From contig NZ_JBHLUN010000006.1 in NCBI RefSeq assembly GCF_042433915.1, forward strand, positions 186,001 to 250,000: DNA of 64,000 nucleotides, given 5' to 3'. This stretch comes from Roseomonas elaeocarpi. GTDB lineage: Bacteria > Pseudomonadota > Alphaproteobacteria > Acetobacterales > Acetobacteraceae. Positions 60,172 to 64,000 of this stretch are shown here, in pieces. The notes below the pieces were generated by a model. The model was not told the origin of the DNA, did not search any database, and was given only the letters and a program-made list of their open reading frames with translations. How positions within the stretch are numbered: the stretch's first letter is position 1; the number at the start of each line of letters is the position of its first letter. The position numbers and the translations under genes were made by a program.

Positions 60172-62043
60172 TTGGCTGCGGAAGAGGGAGGGGCGCCCGG
60201 CGCCGGCCGTTCCGGCGGGTGGCGCCGCGCCCTGCGCCAGTTCCTGGGCCGCGTCCCGGCCGCCACCCCCATCATCACCCTTGGCACCGTCCCTGGCATT
60301 AGCCATGGCATCGACCCGCTCCCAGCCGGTGGTGGCGCGGCGGCTGGCCGGTCGGACCATCCGCCACCCCGCCTGCCCGATGCCCCGGCCCCTGGCCGCT
60401 CCGCGCCGAATCGCTGGGCCGGCGCCCTGCCGAACCGCCTGGGCCGGCGCGGCGAGAGCGCCTTCGGCAGCCTGTTCGACGCCGTGCCCTGCCCCGCCGC
60501 CCTGATCGACGCCGGAAACACCGTCACCGCCCTCAACCCCGCGCTTCGGGCGCTGCTGGGGCCGGCGCTGGCCGTCGCGCCGATGCCGGCGGAACAATTG
60601 TTCGACCCGGCGGCGCGCGCGGCGGCCCGGCAATGGCTGGCCGCCGGCGGTTCCGCCACGCTGGAAGCCGCGCTGGCTGCACCGGTAGGCAGCCGCCCGC
60701 CCGAGGCGGCCTGCACCCTGCGCCCTCTGTTGCGCGGCAACCGCGTGCTGCTGATCGAGGACCTGTCGGAGCGCCGCCGCTTCCGCGAACGCGCCGAGGA
60801 GGGCGAGCGCCTGCGTGCCGTGGGGCAGCTGGCGGGCGGCATCGCGCACGACTTCAACAACCTCCTCGCCATCATCGTCGCGGCCACCGAGGAAACCCGC
60901 GAGCGCCTCCTCACCGAGGAAGCCCAGGGCGCGGAAGGACTGGCCCAGGGGGGCGGTCAGGGGGTGGCCCAAAGGGGGGGCCAAGAGGTGGCCCGGAAGT
61001 CGACCCAGGAGCTGACCCAAGGACTGGCGCAAGGGCTGGAGCCGGTGCTGGCCGCGGCCGACCGCGGCGCGGCGCTGGTGGGCCGCCTCCTGGCGCTCGC
61101 CGGGCGGCAGCACTTGGAACCGCGCGTGCTGGTGCTGGACGAGGCGATCGAGGGCATGCGTGCCCTGCTGCGCCCGCTGCTGGGCCGCGGCGTGCAACTG
61201 GTGCTGGAACCCAACGCCCCCGGCCGGCGGGCGCTGGTGGACCCGGTACAGCTCGACCAGGTGGTGCTCAACCTCGCCCGCAATGCCCGGCAGGCCATGG
61301 GGGCGCGCGGGCAGCTGCGCATCGCCACCGAATCCGCCGTCGCCATCCGCGAGGAGCCGGGTGAGCCCGACCCGCTGCCGCCCGGCCGCTGGACTGTGAT
61401 CTCGGTGGCCGACAGCGGCCCCGGCATCCCGCCCGAGCTGCTGGGCCGCATCTTCGAGCCCTTCTTCACCACGCGCGGCGAGGAAGGCGGCACGGGGCTG
61501 GGCCTGGCCACCGTGCACGGCATCGTGCGGCAGTCGGGCGGCGCGCTGCAGGTCACCAGCCAGCCGGGCGAGGGCACCACCTTCCGTATCTTCCTGCCGC
61601 GCCACCAGGGCGAGGCGCCCGCCGCGGCCGAGGCGCCCGCCGTCACCCCCCTGCCGAGTGCCGCGCCGATCCGGGTCCTGCTGGCCGAGGACGAGGCGCT
61701 GCTGCGCCGCCTCGCCGCCGGTGCGCTGGAAGCGGCCGGCATGGAGGTCCGTGCGGCTGAAGGGGGCGAGGAAGCGCTGGACGAGCTGTTCGCGGGCTTC
61801 GTGCCGGATGTTCTCGTGTCCGACGTCGCGATGCCCGGCATGGACGGCGTCACCCTGCTGCGCGAGGTGCGTCTGCGCCACCCCGACCTGCCGGTGATTT
61901 TGGTCAGCGGCTATGCCGAAGCAGCGCTGGATGGCGGGGCACTGGAACCCCAAGTGCGCTTCGTGACCAAGCCTTACCGCCCGCGCGAACTGGTCGAGCA
62001 GATACGCGCCGCGGTGTCGCAGCCGGTGCAGGAAAATGGTTGA
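60172..62043 (+). CDS. cckA: CckA-like hybrid histidine kinase lacking membrane segments
   Basis: A 623-residue hybrid kinase. After about 95 residues of low-complexity sequence comes a PAS-like region (SLFDAVPCPAALIDAGNTVT), HisKA with GGIAHDFNNLLAIIVAATEE (His near 226), the ATPase domain with LNLARNARQAMG, VADSGPGIPPELLGRIFEPF and GTGLGLATVHGIV, and a receiver with LLAEDEALL, phospho-Asp near 551 (SDVAMPGMDG) and Lys in VTKPYRPRE. CckA is the cell-cycle kinase upstream of CtrA, and proximity to recA and flagellar genes supports it. Two oddities: no membrane helices are visible, and a Gly/Gln-rich insert (about 247-283) splits the HisKA hairpin. Start TTG with GGGAG upstream. Confidence 0.82.
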   Translation: MAAEEGGAPGAGRSGGWRRALRQFLGRVPAATPIITLGTVPGISHGIDPLPAGGGAAAGRSDHPPPRLPDAPAPGRSAPNRWAGALPNRLGRRGESAFGSLFDAVPCPAALIDAGNTVTALNPALRALLGPALAVAPMPAEQLFDPAARAAARQWLAAGGSATLEAALAAPVGSRPPEAACTLRPLLRGNRVLLIEDLSERRRFRERAEEGERLRAVGQLAGGIAHDFNNLLAIIVAATEETRERLLTEEAQGAEGLAQGGGQGVAQRGGQEVARKSTQELTQGLAQGLEPVLAAADRGAALVGRLLALAGRQHLEPRVLVLDEAIEGMRALLRPLLGRGVQLVLEPNAPGRRALVDPVQLDQVVLNLARNARQAMGARGQLRIATESAVAIREEPGEPDPLPPGRWTVISVADSGPGIPPELLGRIFEPFFTTRGEEGGTGLGLATVHGIVRQSGGALQVTSQPGEGTTFRIFLPRHQGEAPAAAEAPAVTPLPSAAPIRVLLAEDEALLRRLAAGALEAAGMEVRAAEGGEEALDELFAGFVPDVLVSDVAMPGMDGVTLLREVRLRHPDLPVILVSGYAEAALDGGALEPQVRFVTKPYRPRELVEQIRAAVSQPVQENG

Positions 62044-62059
62044 ACGACCCGCCGGAAGT

Positions 62060-62074
62060 GAACATATAGAGAAC
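62060..62074 (+). promoter_or_regulatory. LexA (SOS) box before recA
   Basis: GAACATATAGAGAAC is GAAC-N7-GAAC, the reverse complement of the alphaproteobacterial LexA box GTTC-N7-GTTC. It lies about 160 bases before recA. Its position and AT-rich core fit repression of recA by LexA. Confidence 0.85.
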
Positions 62075-62233
62075 GAAGCCGAAGCCCTCCCGGCGGGGAG
62101 TTGTGGCGCGCGGGTCCGTCCCGCTCTAGGCTGACGGGAAATCGGTGGGGTCTGTACCGGACGGTGTCGCCGGCAGCCTCCACCCAGAGTTGCAGCACGG
62201 GTGCTCCCGGAGCGGGAGCGAAGAGGGGACAGG

Positions 62234-63277
<1,044 letters not shown>

Positions 63278-63673
63278 GCCGCCCGCCTCATCCCGAAGCG
63301 TCAGGAGGGCCGTCCCGCGAGGGGCGGCCCTCTGTCGTTCCGGCCGCCGAACCCGGCTCCTGTCAGGGGTTGCCGTTTCCGCGACCGGGAAGGGCCGTGC
63401 TTCTCCGCCCTGCAAACCTCGCCCCATGGCGGGCCGTCGCGAGCCGGGCCGCCATGAGCCTGACGGCGGGGCCAGCCGGTGCCGCCCCGGGCGCCGTCGC
63501 GATCGTTCCACCTGGCCATTGACGGGGCGCCGTGGCGCTGCTGCACTCCCGCCTTTCGGGAAGAACCGTTACCTCAAGAGGACGGCGCCCGGTCAGCGCG
63601 GCTGCTGCAAACCATGGCGTCCGGGGTGCCTCCGCCGATCCAGGCCGGGCTGCCCCGCCGCGCGGAGAACGTG
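63278..63673. other. 396-base region after recA
   Basis: Apart from the recA terminator hairpin I see no supported gene. Frames here have no conserved content. The upstream signals of the following ABC binding-protein gene should lie in the right half; a GCGGAGAACG ribosome site is just before its start. Confidence 0.45.
63304..63329 (+). terminator. recA terminator hairpin
   Basis: AGGGCCGTCCC and GGGGCGGCCCT pair over 11 positions (one G-T) with loop GCGA, 26 bases past the recA stop. Only a weak T-containing tail (CTGTCGTTCC) follows. Confidence 0.7.
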
Positions 63674-64000
63674 ATGTTTCTTGCCAAGCGGGCGGCGCTG
63701 CGCGCTGCCCTGATCCTTGCCGCGGCCTCCGCCTTTCCGGCGCTCGCCAAGGCGCAGAACCTGAACTTCGCGGTGGCCGCGCCGCCGACCTCGATGGACC
63801 CGCACTACCACACGCTGACGCCCAACGCGGCGATGGCGTCGCACATCTTCGAGGCGCTGGTGGACCGCACGGCCGAGGGCAAGCCGGTTCCGGCGCTGGC
63901 GGAATCCTGGAAGCTGATCGATGACAAGACCTGGGAGTTCAAGCTCCGCCAGGGCGTGAAGTGGCACAACGGCCAGGACTTCACCGCCGAGGACGTGGCC
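63674..64000 (+). CDS. ABC solute-binding protein, family 5 (partial)
   Basis: The first 109 codons of a peptide/nickel-class binding protein, cut by the right edge. The signal is MFLAKRAALRAALILAAASA with cleavage near LAKAQ, then the family start PTSMDPHYHTLTPNAAMASH and the KWHNGQDFTAEDVA motif. The ATG follows GGAGAACGTG. No matching permease or ATPase is visible because the window ends. Confidence 0.9.
   Translation, partial: MFLAKRAALRAALILAAASAFPALAKAQNLNFAVAAPPTSMDPHYHTLTPNAAMASHIFEALVDRTAEGKPVPALAESWKLIDDKTWEFKLRQGVKWHNGQDFTAEDVA

Overview
The window is a roughly 70% GC chromosomal segment of an alphaproteobacterium, most likely an Acetobacteraceae member close to Roseomonas. This is inferred, not searched. 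The signs are an EipB (DUF1849) envelope protein, an HdaA-type DnaA paralogue, a flagellar export block followed by a CckA-like kinase and recA, a GTTC-N7-GTTC type LexA box before recA, and many solute-binding proteins with Tat or Sec signals. Nearly all genes are intact and tightly packed, with many 4-base ATGA/GTGA overlaps. I see no rRNA, tRNA, complete insertion sequence, prophage or CRISPR array.

Layout. 1-6.4 kb: a minus-strand peptide/nickel-type ABC uptake operon (binding protein and two permeases, running off the left edge), a ketopantoate-reductase-like gene, and a divergent FCD-type GntR regulator followed by an orphan Bug binding protein. 6.5-11.7 kb: Hsp33, a RidA protein among three small lipoproteins, GTP cyclohydrolase I, ApaG and a 3-hydroxyisobutyryl-CoA hydrolase. 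11.9-21.4 kb: a transport block. A PotA-type ATPase is separated from its likely PotD/B/C partners by a TctDE-like two-component pair and a complete NitT/TauT-type ABC operon. 21.5-34.7 kb: a Tat-exported Fe/Mn superoxide dismutase, an unusual SDR fused to a long amphipathic helical tail, a YcgN-type protein, a degenerate RlpA-like protein, an ABC-F ATPase, a D,D-carboxypeptidase with a SPOR domain, a CLC channel with CBS domains, an unknown exported protein and MtgA.

34.7-38.1 kb holds the most unusual locus. A regulator with a SARP-like N-terminus, a TolB-like domain and TPRs faces, tail to tail, a two-gene minus-strand operon. The operon encodes a 73-residue peptide with three 20-residue VRLGGQSPxF repeats and a DUF6065-like protein. 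The peptide gene is preceded by a candidate promoter, a strong intrinsic terminator placed between promoter and gene, and a small upstream frame whose stop overlaps the peptide start. An 11-bp hairpin lies between peptide and partner. This is how a precursor-peptide operon with leader control would look, but no function is established.

38.1-53.1 kb is housekeeping: amn, ndk, a small cytochrome oxidase subunit IV-like protein, purN/purM, then DUF2066, CDP-alcohol phosphatidyltransferase, AI-2E family permease, hdaA, ppk and ppx in one direction, followed by rnd and aspS. 53.1-62.0 kb: eipB, then divergent flagellar operons (fliP, fliO and a small unknown gene on minus; flgB, flgC, fliE, fliQ, fliR, flhB on plus), a GH99-like exported protein and a soluble CckA-like hybrid kinase. 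62.2-64 kb: LexA-box-controlled recA with a terminator hairpin, and the start of another peptide ABC binding protein cut by the right edge.
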